Source: Caldifarciminota bacterium
GTDB lineage: Bacteria; Hydrothermota; Hydrothermia; LBFQ01
DNA length: 42,822 bases
NCBI GenBank assembly: GCA_015490465.1
Contig: WFXS01000031.1
Span: 1 to 42,822 of the forward strand
Direction: 5' to 3'
The notes under the pieces were generated by a model, which was not told the DNA's origin, ran no database searches, and worked only from the letters and a program-made list of their open reading frames with translations. Below, piece after piece: positions 29,509-37,964 of the stretch. Positions within the stretch are counted from its first letter, which is position 1; every line of letters begins with the position of its first letter. A program made the translations under genes and the position numbers.

Positions 29509-30153
29509 GTGATGGGAGATACTCTTCTCGTACTTACCCTGCTCTCCCTTGGAGATGGGGATGCAGCACAGGTTGAAGCCCTTCGGGTGAAGTCCAATTA
29601 CCTATACGCGAAGGCTCTGGCACTCTCCGGAGACACCCTGAGGGCCATTAACGTACTATTACAGGAGGAGGGGTGCAGGGCAAAGAGGTACAGGCTCGTC
29701 CTTATGCTGGGGAAATTCTACCTTGACGGTGCCACGGAACTCCTTGAAGACACGGTATGTTTCGGGCATAGGGACATCATCCTGTACAACGCCTACGTCC
29801 TGAATTTCCTTGACGATCCCCTTTCCGACAGTCTCCGTTCCATGCTCCCCCCCCTTCTGGATCCGGGGAAGGCCATACTTTACAACCTCGTACCGGGTAT
29901 GGGTCTCGTATATGCCGGAAGGCCGTGGCAGGGTATTAAGACCTTTCTGGCCAACGTCGTGGGTATAGCGGGTATAACCTACTCCATAAAGAACAAGAGG
30001 TACGTGGATGCGGCCGTGTGGTACGTTTTCTGGGAGGGGAGGTTCCTTACCGGAAGCTTTCAGAATTCAATAAGCGCAGTCTGGAACGAGAATCGTCGGC
30101 GACTAAAACCCTACTTCCGGAAGATTCTGCATATGATAGAGGAAGGAGGATAA
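29509..30153 (+). CDS. Hypothetical protein with DUF5683-like region
   Basis: NLVPGMGLVYAGRPWQGIKTFLANVVGIAGITYSI; family assignment tentative. Confidence 0.6.
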   Translation: MMGDTLLVLTLLSLGDGDAAQVEALRVKSNYLYAKALALSGDTLRAINVLLQEEGCRAKRYRLVLMLGKFYLDGATELLEDTVCFGHRDIILYNAYVLNFLDDPLSDSLRSMLPPLLDPGKAILYNLVPGMGLVYAGRPWQGIKTFLANVVGIAGITYSIKNKRYVDAAVWYVFWEGRFLTGSFQNSISAVWNENRRRLKPYFRKILHMIEEGG

Positions 30154-30172
30154 AAACGTTTCCCTTACCTCG

Positions 30173-30259
30173 CTAAACTTTAGCCCCTGCCATCTGATTC
30201 CCATGCCAAAAAACTCTCCAGACTTTCTCCTTCGCTCTCTCAAGAACGGCCTCCTTCAT
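30173..30259 (-). CDS. 28-aa small ORF MKEAVLERAKEKVWRVFWHGNQMAGAKV, ATGA-coupled to Uma2 gene
   Basis: GGAGGTGATAAG-ATG Shine-Dalgarno; start overlaps Uma2 stop; ends TAG. Confidence 0.4.
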   Translation of the reverse strand: MKEAVLERAKEKVWRVFWHGNQMAGAKV

Positions 30260-30810
30260 CTTATCACCTCCTCAATCTTGAGCTTGAAACCTTTAAGGAC
30301 GCACGACTCAACATCCCCCTTCTCAACAGCAACCGAGTGTAGGACATATCTACCATCCTTCAAACACCAAACCTCTATTACTTTTTCACGCGGGAGAACT
30401 ATCCAGTACTCCCTGACGCCGTGCTTCTCATAGAGCTTGAACTTCTCATACCTATCGCGATGATAACTACCCGGTGAAACTATCTCAACTACAAGGTCGG
30501 GAGGTCCGAATACGCGATCTTTCACAATATCCATCCTTTCTCTAAAAACGAAGAGGAGATCAGGCTGTACGACCACCGTATCCGATAGGATAACATCAAC
30601 AGGTGATATGAGGATATCACCCCTTCCCTTTAAGCTGACCCTAAGGATGTAGTACAGATCACCCAGGACCCTTTGATGTAAAACTGTGGGCGCGGGCATC
30701 TCGTACAACCTCCCGTTTATGACCTCATAGCGTTTGTCGTCCGTGAGGCGAAGGTAATCCTCGTAGGTCCAAATCTTCTCCTTTGGTCTCTCCTTAACCG
30801 CAACAGCCAT
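30256..30810 (-). CDS. Uma2 family (DUF820) endonuclease-like protein, copy 1
   Basis: YEVINGRLYEMPAPT, VQPDLLFV, PDLVVEIVSPGSYHRDRYEKFKLYEKHGVREYWIV; ATG 30810 after GGAGG. Confidence 0.9.
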   Translation of the reverse strand: MAVAVKERPKEKIWTYEDYLRLTDDKRYEVINGRLYEMPAPTVLHQRVLGDLYYILRVSLKGRGDILISPVDVILSDTVVVQPDLLFVFRERMDIVKDRVFGPPDLVVEIVSPGSYHRDRYEKFKLYEKHGVREYWIVLPREKVIEVWCLKDGRYVLHSVAVEKGDVESCVLKGFKLKIEEVIR

Positions 30811-30828
30811 ATTCAACCTCCTTTGTCT

Positions 30829-31395
30829 TCATTTGAAGACCTCCTTAAGGTCTATCTCCAGTCCCTCCAACACCTTGCTCTTAACCTTACCCTCCCCTTC
30901 GGCTACGCTGAAGAGGTCGTACTTACCCTTATCGTTCAGGACCCACACCTCAATAGCCTTCTCATCGGGATAAACGATCCAGTACTCCCTAACTCCAAAC
31001 TTCTCGTATATCTCTTTCTTAACGACCGTATCTCTCCGCACTGTAGCAGGTGATATTATCTCAACGACCAGATCCGGAGGCCCCATTATGGCCTTCTCGC
31101 CTATTATCCCAAGCCTATCCTTGGAGATGAAGATTATGTCCGGCTGAAGGACGTACTTATCCCCTAAAACCACGTCTATGGGAGAGGGGAGAACCTCACC
31201 AGGATCCTTTCTTTCAACGAAGTATATCATAAACTTGGCGATCCTTATAAGTATCCTCTGATGCAAAGGTGTAGGTGCAGGCATCTCGTACAACCTCCCG
31301 TTTATGACTTCATACCGTTTGTCATCCGCAAGGCGGAGGTAGTCTTCGTAGGTCCAAACCTCCTTCTCCGGCCTCTCCTTAACTGCTACAGCCAT
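30829..31395 (-). CDS. Uma2 family (DUF820) endonuclease-like protein, copy 2
   Basis: Same motifs (LQPDIIFI, PDLVVEIISPATVRRDTVVKKEIYEKFGVREYWIV); ATG 31395 after GGAGG. Confidence 0.9.
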   Translation of the reverse strand: MAVAVKERPEKEVWTYEDYLRLADDKRYEVINGRLYEMPAPTPLHQRILIRIAKFMIYFVERKDPGEVLPSPIDVVLGDKYVLQPDIIFISKDRLGIIGEKAIMGPPDLVVEIISPATVRRDTVVKKEIYEKFGVREYWIVYPDEKAIEVWVLNDKGKYDLFSVAEGEGKVKSKVLEGLEIDLKEVFK

Positions 31396-31451
31396 TTTCA
31401 ACCTCCTTCAATTCAAAATTATACCCCCGAAGCGCCGCCGTGTGGTCTAAA

Positions 31452-33386
31452 CTACCCCCTGCCCTTCCTCCTTATCTCCTCCAACACCTCCGGATTAACG
31501 AGAGCCGAAGTGTCTCCGAGGTCTTCGCCGAGGTAGGCCGCCCTTATGAGCCTACGCATCACCTTGGCGTTCCTCGTCTTGGGTAGGCCGCTTACGAAGA
31601 CCACGTCCTTGGGGGCGAGGGCCTTACCCATCTTCCTTACGACGTTCTCCATTATCTGGCGCTTTATCTCCTCCGAAGGCTCGTACCCCTCCTTGAGTAC
31701 GACAAATAGGACGGCCACCTGGCCCTTCACCTCGTCCGGTACGCCGACGGCGGCACTCTCAACCACGGCCGGATGCTCATTCGCGAGGGCCTCAAGCTCG
31801 GAGGGGCCGACCCTCTTGCCGGCGATCTTCAGGGTGTCGTCCGCCCTGCCAAGGATGTACCAGAAGTCGTCCTCATCTATATAAACGAGGTCCCCGTGGT
31901 ACCAGAGACCCTCCCAGCGGCTCCAGTAGGTCCGGATGTACCTCTCGTCGTCTTTCCAGAAGGACCGGGTCATTCCGGGGTTGACGTTGGCGATGGCCAG
32001 ATAGCCTATCTCCCCTTTAACCGGCTTCCCCTCCTCGTTTACGGCCAGAGCCTCCACGCCGGGTACGGGGGTGTTGAAGGAGGTCGGTTTTATAGGCCTT
32101 ACGACCACGCATCCGAGGATTCCGCCGGAGATCTCCGTCCCTCCGGAGTAGTTTATTATGGGTTTCTTGCCCTTCAGGACATTAGTGTAGGTCCAGTACC
32201 ACGACTTCGGGTCCCACGGCTCACCCGTTGATCCCACCATACGCAGATGCTCCATCGCGTACTTCTTGACCCACTCGTCCCCTTCCTTCATGAGCGCCCT
32301 TATGAGGGTGGGGGTTATGCCGAGGATGGTAATGCCGTGCCTCTCAACCATCTCCCAGAGGCGGTCGGGCCTGGGATAGGAGGGGAGACCCTCGTACATG
32401 AAGACGGTGGCGCCGCTCACCAGTCCGCCCCCTATCAGCCACGGCCCCATCATCCAGCCTATGTCCGTCACCCACGTTATGACATCATTGGGCTTTATGT
32501 CAAAGAGGTGATACATGTCCTGGGCGCCCTTTATCATGAAACCGCCGTGGACGTGCCTGGCCCCCTTGGGTTTCCCGGTCGTTCCGGAGGTGTATATGAC
32601 CATAAAGAGGTGATCGGGGTCGTAGGCCTTCACCTCAAGGTCGCTGGACTCACACCTGACGAACTCCTCGTAGTCCAGCTCGTTGCACATCAGGGAGGTG
32701 TTTTTGTCCCGGCGTACGACTATTACCCTGTCAAGGGAGGGGATGTCCTTGTAGGTCTGGCGGAGGGTGTTGAGCATGGGGATGCGGTTGCCCTTGCGCC
32801 AGGCGTAATCCGTCGTTATAACGACTTTGGCGTTGGCGTCCGAGAGCCTAACCCTTATAGGCTCCGGACCGAAACCGGAGAAGAGGGGTACCACCACCGC
32901 CCCGATACGGGATATGGCCAGGAGGGATATGGCGGTCTCCGGTACGAAGGGCAGGTATATGCCGACGGCGTCCCCCTCCTTTACGCCGAGTTGCTTGAGG
33001 GCATTAGCGAGGCGGTTCACCTCCGCCTTCAGCTGGCCGTAGGTGTAGGTACGCACCTCTCCGTTCTCCCCCTCCCATATCAGGGCGCGCTTACTCTGGG
33101 GGTGGCGGTCAAGGGCGTTGTAGGTCCAGTTGAGTTTGCCCCCCACCCACCACTTCGCCCAGGGCTTGCCGCGGGAGAGGTCTACGGTCTGATTGTAAGG
33201 CTCGTGCCAGTAGAAGCCGGTGTCCTCAAAGTAGGCCCGCCAGAACCAATCGTAGTCGCTGAAGGAGCGTTTCAGGAACTCCTCGTAGGAGTCTATGCCG
33301 TACTTCTTCATCTGGTGGTAGATGTTGGAGTTCTCAATCCACTCGTTTGTGGGCTTCCATTCAACGGGGAAACTCAGCACCTTCAT
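31452..33386 (-). CDS. Acetyl-CoA synthetase-like AMP-forming acyl-CoA synthetase
   Basis: YTSGTTGKPKGARH, NYSGGTEISGG, YHGDLVYIDEDDFWYILGRADDTLKIAGKRVGPSELE; start moved to ATG 33386 (TAAAAT-N7). Confidence 0.88.
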   Translation of the reverse strand: MKVLSFPVEWKPTNEWIENSNIYHQMKKYGIDSYEEFLKRSFSDYDWFWRAYFEDTGFYWHEPYNQTVDLSRGKPWAKWWVGGKLNWTYNALDRHPQSKRALIWEGENGEVRTYTYGQLKAEVNRLANALKQLGVKEGDAVGIYLPFVPETAISLLAISRIGAVVVPLFSGFGPEPIRVRLSDANAKVVITTDYAWRKGNRIPMLNTLRQTYKDIPSLDRVIVVRRDKNTSLMCNELDYEEFVRCESSDLEVKAYDPDHLFMVIYTSGTTGKPKGARHVHGGFMIKGAQDMYHLFDIKPNDVITWVTDIGWMMGPWLIGGGLVSGATVFMYEGLPSYPRPDRLWEMVERHGITILGITPTLIRALMKEGDEWVKKYAMEHLRMVGSTGEPWDPKSWYWTYTNVLKGKKPIINYSGGTEISGGILGCVVVRPIKPTSFNTPVPGVEALAVNEEGKPVKGEIGYLAIANVNPGMTRSFWKDDERYIRTYWSRWEGLWYHGDLVYIDEDDFWYILGRADDTLKIAGKRVGPSELEALANEHPAVVESAAVGVPDEVKGQVAVLFVVLKEGYEPSEEIKRQIMENVVRKMGKALAPKDVVFVSGLPKTRNAKVMRRLIRAAYLGEDLGDTSALVNPEVLEEIRRKGRG

Positions 33387-33501
33387 AGGGGATATTTTAA
33401 GCCGGGAGCGGCCGTGTTTAGGAACGGCTCTTGAGGATATGGCCAGAGATTTATCTGAAGTCGTACCGGTACAGGTGTTGTACCCCTTCAGGTCGGGATA
33501 T

Positions 33502-33535
33502 TTACACTTATGCGAAATTTGACCACATAGTGTAA
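33502..33535. promoter_or_regulatory. Operator-like inverted repeat upstream of zinc-ribbon/HTH gene
   Basis: TTACACT(T)ATG-cgaaatttgacca-CATAGTGTAA, 10-bp arms with a 1-nt bulge; further GTGTAA half-site at 33547-33552. Confidence 0.5.
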
Positions 33536-33563
33536 GCATATGAACGGTGTAAAATTTCAGGTT

Positions 33564-34439
33564 ATGTATAGCATTAGGACGATCTTAAGGTGCAAAGTGT
33601 GCGGTAGCTACGACATCATCAAGCACGCTGGCATACCCCTGCGCTTCAAGTGCAGGACCTGTGGTAACACCTTCTCCTTCAACGTCCAGCACCCACTCTA
33701 CAAGAAGCACGGGAAGAGGTTGAGCGACAGGGAGAAGGCCAGCATAGCGGCCGACTACAGGGTAGGTATACCCGTTTCCCATATCATGAAGGATCACTCC
33801 GTCTCCTACGGGACCGTGATGAGGGCGGTAAGGTACTTTGAGAGGGGGAGAAGGATCTACCTGTGGAATATCATGTACATGCCCCGGACGAGACCCAGAG
33901 ATTGGGAAGTGGTTGACATGGACATTATATTGCCGGAGATTGAGGCGGGTAGGTTGAGACAGGGGTGGGGAATAGAAGATCTGCGCGAGGGACCGGATGC
34001 GTTCTACAGGGCGGTGGCGCGGATGTATCCGGAGGAGATAGATCCAGAATATCCCCGTCAACGAAGCAGTATAATTAAGAGCAGATACGATGCCTTAAAA
34101 CTTATGCTCCTTATGAAGCCGGGGGATTATGTAATAGTGCCGAGGTTAGGTAGGTGGAGGGAGAGATTTCTCGTTATAGCCGAGGTATCGGGAGGATACG
34201 AGTTTGACGGCCCGTACTTCTTTGGCCATCACGTCAGGATAGGTCGCACGAAGGTATTCGCTCTGGAGAGTCGGACAAATGACCCCGAGGAGATAGCCGA
34301 AGGCTACGACCACGACTTCCAGGTTCTCTGGCATTTCCTCAGATCGTGGAGGCTCTACAGACCGTTAGAGAGAGGGGCTTCGGTCGTGGACAGGCGAAAC
34401 CGGGAGTTGTACAGGGTGGTCAACCGGATAATGGGGTAG
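33564..34439 (+). CDS. Zinc-ribbon + HTH + SH3/EVE-like 'RQGWG...GDYVIVP' domain protein
   Basis: CKVCGS...FKCRTCGNTF zinc ribbon; HTH region LSDREKASIAADYRVGIPVSHIMKDHSVSYGTVMRAVRYF; GRLRQGWGIEDLREG and MKPGDYVIVPRLGRWRERFLVIAEVSGGYEF. Start 33564 from TAAAAT-N8-ATG. Confidence 0.65.
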   Translation: MYSIRTILRCKVCGSYDIIKHAGIPLRFKCRTCGNTFSFNVQHPLYKKHGKRLSDREKASIAADYRVGIPVSHIMKDHSVSYGTVMRAVRYFERGRRIYLWNIMYMPRTRPRDWEVVDMDIILPEIEAGRLRQGWGIEDLREGPDAFYRAVARMYPEEIDPEYPRQRSSIIKSRYDALKLMLLMKPGDYVIVPRLGRWRERFLVIAEVSGGYEFDGPYFFGHHVRIGRTKVFALESRTNDPEEIAEGYDHDFQVLWHFLRSWRLYRPLERGASVVDRRNRELYRVVNRIMG

Positions 34440-34460
34440 TTTCGTCCTTAAAATGGGCAA

Positions 34461-35852
34461 GTGGATATTCGCAGGAGGGTTATAGATCGCTTTCGGGTAA
34501 TCGTCCTGCACCATAAAGGGCTTGACGTAAAGGAAATTTCGGAGAGAACGGGAATACATCCGAGAACGGTCAGGAGGATCCTCGACACCGGAAAGGTGTT
34601 CCCGGCGGCGTACGAGAAGGTAATACGGGATATTGAAAAGTTCCCCTTTGCGAGCGTGGAGGAGAGGGCCTCAAGGTTAGGGATAAGTAAAGGGTACGTA
34701 TCGCGGATGTACGGCCTCGTGTTCTTTTCGGACAGATCGGAAGGGGAAGAGTGGATGGCCGAATACCTCGTAAGGGTCGGGTTGTACGATCTATCAGCCG
34801 GACTCCTGAGGATCCTCCCGTTTTCGTACAGAACCTACAGCCTCATAAGTTCGCTCCCGGAGGAGTACCTGACGCCCCACCTCAGGATCCTCAAACTCTA
34901 CGGGGACGTAAGGTTCAATCCGTCGGGATACGGGCGGGACTACTACGATAGAGCCTTCAGAAGCCTCATGGAAAGGCTGAGAAGGGACGGATATCACCTG
35001 TCGTATTACCACGCCCTCTACACGTACATGAACGTCCTCATGCTCCAGAGTCGCTGGAGAGATGCCTACGACCTCGCCTTAAGCGTTGAGAGGGATCCCA
35101 TCCTCCTGCCTCCCCCCCTTTCCCTGAACCTCTACGCCCTGATAGGCAAACTGGCCATCACTCTGGGTTATTCAGAGAAATTCAGGGAGCTACTCTCCAG
35201 GCTCAGGCACAAATTGAGGAAGAAGAAGACCTTCGTTCACCTCAGAAAGAAGGTCACCCTTGACCTCATCATAGCGGACGGTAAGTACTCCCAGGCAGCG
35301 CGGTATTCGTTAAGGGACGTTCACGAACCTGATGCCACACTTTTCCGGTGTATATTGCTCTTACAGACGGGGAGATTCAGGGAGGTTATACGGGAGGACG
35401 TTTCCCACGTTGAAGTTCCACTGTACCGTTTTTACACGTCCGTGTTGAAAGGGTACGCCCGGCTGGTCCTCGGATACGTTTCAAACGCCCTTAACGACGT
35501 GGGAAAGTCCTACAGGAAGGTTGAGGGTTTCGGGGCGGCTGAGAGTCTTTACTGCCAGTTCATGGCTTTCTACGAGGCCAGAACGGACAGGTACGAGAGA
35601 TCCGAAGGGTACCTGCGGAGGATAGTTGAGATAAGCGGCGGGTACGGTGTCATGGGCAGGGTATCCAGAGCGCTCATAAACCGTAATACGTCTTTCCTGT
35701 CGGATTTCAGCAGGGAGAACCTCTTGAGGCTCGTGATGGACGGCCGGACGGAAAACGCCCTTGACATGGCGAGGAGGTACGGGATGCTCTTTGACCTGAT
35801 CTATCTCTCAACCCTTGCGGGAAAGCCTTTACGGGTAAACTTCGCCCGCTAA
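34461..35852 (+). CDS. HTH protein with long TPR-like helical repeat region
   Basis: HHKGLDVKEISERTGIHPRTVRRIL HTH, second HTH-like RASRLGISKGYVSRMYG, helical repeats; TAAAAT-N6-GTG. Confidence 0.65.
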   Translation: MDIRRRVIDRFRVIVLHHKGLDVKEISERTGIHPRTVRRILDTGKVFPAAYEKVIRDIEKFPFASVEERASRLGISKGYVSRMYGLVFFSDRSEGEEWMAEYLVRVGLYDLSAGLLRILPFSYRTYSLISSLPEEYLTPHLRILKLYGDVRFNPSGYGRDYYDRAFRSLMERLRRDGYHLSYYHALYTYMNVLMLQSRWRDAYDLALSVERDPILLPPPLSLNLYALIGKLAITLGYSEKFRELLSRLRHKLRKKKTFVHLRKKVTLDLIIADGKYSQAARYSLRDVHEPDATLFRCILLLQTGRFREVIREDVSHVEVPLYRFYTSVLKGYARLVLGYVSNALNDVGKSYRKVEGFGAAESLYCQFMAFYEARTDRYERSEGYLRRIVEISGGYGVMGRVSRALINRNTSFLSDFSRENLLRLVMDGRTENALDMARRYGMLFDLIYLSTLAGKPLRVNFAR

Positions 35853-35963
35853 ATCTGAACTTCACGCGCTCCGGACGAGTGAAAAAGGGATTATTTTCCC
35901 ACTTTCAGGCGAATAGATTCCGCGTCCATCCGGGTGATAAAATCCGGTCGCAGGAGGTAAAGT

Positions 35964-37433
35964 ATGATAGTGCTTCTAACCGCAACAGCAACCAGCCCTG
36001 TGGTAGGTGCAATCGCCCCCGACGAAAAGGGGGTGAGGGTAGTACTACCCGGCTCAACCGATGAGGAGTACCTGAGGGACATCGTCCGCGCAAGAGGAGG
36101 CGAAAGGGACCGGGCCCCCTTTACACCCCTATGGGGAACGGACGTCCTCGTGAGCGATGAGACTCAGGGGTACCCCATAGCCCTCGCCATGGACGTGGCG
36201 GACGACGGAGACATATTCGTGGCCATCGTACGTGAGGTCAGCGGGGCCGAGGACGTAATTCAAATAATGCGTTCAAGCGACGGCCACACCTGGTCCCAGT
36301 GGAGGAGGTTTGAGACGAGGGAGGTCGGAACGAGGGGCGTGGACATAGCCGTGGGACCTGGGGCAGATCCGTGGGTCTATCTCCTCGTAGACGTTCAGGG
36401 GTCGTCGGGTGAGGATCTCTCCCTCTTCCGGGTAAGGGCGAGCGGATCGTCCCCCTCGTGGATACCCGTGGTCTCAGGTTCAACGGATACGGTCCTTCTC
36501 CCTTCAATCTCCGTCAACAACGACGGCGTTCTTGCTCTGTCCTACGTGAGTACCAGCGGGGAGGTGTACAGAGGTCTATCCACAGACGAAGGCTCAACGT
36601 GGGACGTCCTCGCCGCCAACTCGGGTGTTTCGTACGCGAGCATATTCATGTCAGAGAACGGTAGGGGGTACCACGCCTACGTTCAGAACGATACGCTGAT
36701 ATGGATCGTAACGTTTGATTCTCCAGACCTCTTCGCGACCTACGTCAGAAGCATCAGGATCGGCGGGGATACGGCTTACAGTGTAAGCGTGACGGCCTCG
36801 GACGGGACCCCCTCGGCCCAGAAGGTGGTCGTCGTTTACAGTAACAGGCATAGCAGCGGAAACTACACGGATGTACACTGGACCTACTCAACGGACGGAG
36901 GAGAGAACTTCCAGCCCGACGATGTATTTCCACCCGATTTTGGGCCCTCTTATCCCTCCGGAAGTGAAGCCCTGTACCCCTACGTACACCGGGACAGGAA
37001 CGCCATATCTTTCCGTTTCGTATTCACGTACTACGACGGTGGGGCGTGGGACACGGTCTTTTACTCCTACTCGTCCAGCGGAACGTCGGGGTGGGGCAAC
37101 TACCTCCCCATTAACGAGTACAGGGGAACGGGTGCGTTCGGGCCCCGCGCGGATCAGTGCCAGCCCACCGGAGGAGGGTGCGTTGTGTACAGGGGATACG
37201 CTTCGGATAGCGTATGGTTTGACGGGTACACGTTTACGGCGGTAGAGGAGACCTACAACGGCAACCTTCCCTTGATCAGCGTGGTAAACGGAGGGATAAA
37301 GACCACGGGTAAGGTCCTCGTGTACTCCACAGACGGCAGGCTAATCGCATCCGGAAGCGGGTACATAGAGTTGAGATCGGGCCTGTACTTCGTGAGATCC
37401 GGTAAAACGACCCTGAAGGTGATCGTCCGCTGA
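35964..37433 (+). CDS. Secreted sialidase/BNR-like beta-propeller protein with Por/T9SS-like tail
   Basis: SSDGHTWSQW, STDEGSTWDVL, STDGGENFQ Asp-box-like repeats; tail VYSTDGRLIASGSGYIELRSGLYFVRSGKTTLKVIVR; AGGAGGT Shine-Dalgarno. Confidence 0.8.
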   Translation: MIVLLTATATSPVVGAIAPDEKGVRVVLPGSTDEEYLRDIVRARGGERDRAPFTPLWGTDVLVSDETQGYPIALAMDVADDGDIFVAIVREVSGAEDVIQIMRSSDGHTWSQWRRFETREVGTRGVDIAVGPGADPWVYLLVDVQGSSGEDLSLFRVRASGSSPSWIPVVSGSTDTVLLPSISVNNDGVLALSYVSTSGEVYRGLSTDEGSTWDVLAANSGVSYASIFMSENGRGYHAYVQNDTLIWIVTFDSPDLFATYVRSIRIGGDTAYSVSVTASDGTPSAQKVVVVYSNRHSSGNYTDVHWTYSTDGGENFQPDDVFPPDFGPSYPSGSEALYPYVHRDRNAISFRFVFTYYDGGAWDTVFYSYSSSGTSGWGNYLPINEYRGTGAFGPRADQCQPTGGGCVVYRGYASDSVWFDGYTFTAVEETYNGNLPLISVVNGGIKTTGKVLVYSTDGRLIASGSGYIELRSGLYFVRSGKTTLKVIVR

Positions 37434-37453
37434 GGGGTTTACACTCGCGCTTC

Positions 37454-37477
37454 AGGGGGGCGAAGCCCCCCTTCTTT
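37454..37477 (+). terminator. Rho-independent terminator after the propeller gene
   Basis: AGGGGGGC-gaa-GCCCCCCT stem followed by TCTTT. Confidence 0.65.
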
Positions 37478-37511
37478 GATACGACGGGCCATTTCAACCT
37501 TAAAATACGGA

Positions 37512-37964
37512 ATGTTGTTCCTTTTCGGTGCGCTCGTGGAGGTGTCCGGTGTGAGGGTTTTCGGGAACCTCCTCGTACTGGAGGGCTCCCCGGGGAAAGG
37601 CCTGGTGGTCATGGAGATAGGGACGAGCGAGGCCCTCTCAATAAACCTCGCCCTCAGGGGTGAGAGGTTCTGGAGACCCCTGAGCCACGACCTCATGTTC
37701 CACATCGTACGGGTGGCGAACCTGAAGCCTATAAAGGTGGAGATCTACGACCTTCGGGACGGAGCCTACCTGGCCCGTATATACCTTGAGAAACCCGCTT
37801 TCCTGTGGTTCAAACAGAGGGTAGTCCTTGACAGTCGCCCTTCGGACGCCGTAGCCTTCGCCCTGCGTGCCGGGATACCCATATACGTCTCGGATCACCT
37901 TTTCAAGACACCGGAAGAGATGATAGATCCCCCCGAGGTTCCCTCCGGAGGTATAGAGGGATGA
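37512..37964 (+). CDS. Bifunctional nuclease family (DUF151)
   Basis: RPLSHDLM and LDSRPSDAVAFALRAGIPIYVSDHLF motifs; start moved to ATG 37512. Confidence 0.9.
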   Translation: MLFLFGALVEVSGVRVFGNLLVLEGSPGKGLVVMEIGTSEALSINLALRGERFWRPLSHDLMFHIVRVANLKPIKVEIYDLRDGAYLARIYLEKPAFLWFKQRVVLDSRPSDAVAFALRAGIPIYVSDHLFKTPEEMIDPPEVPSGGIEG

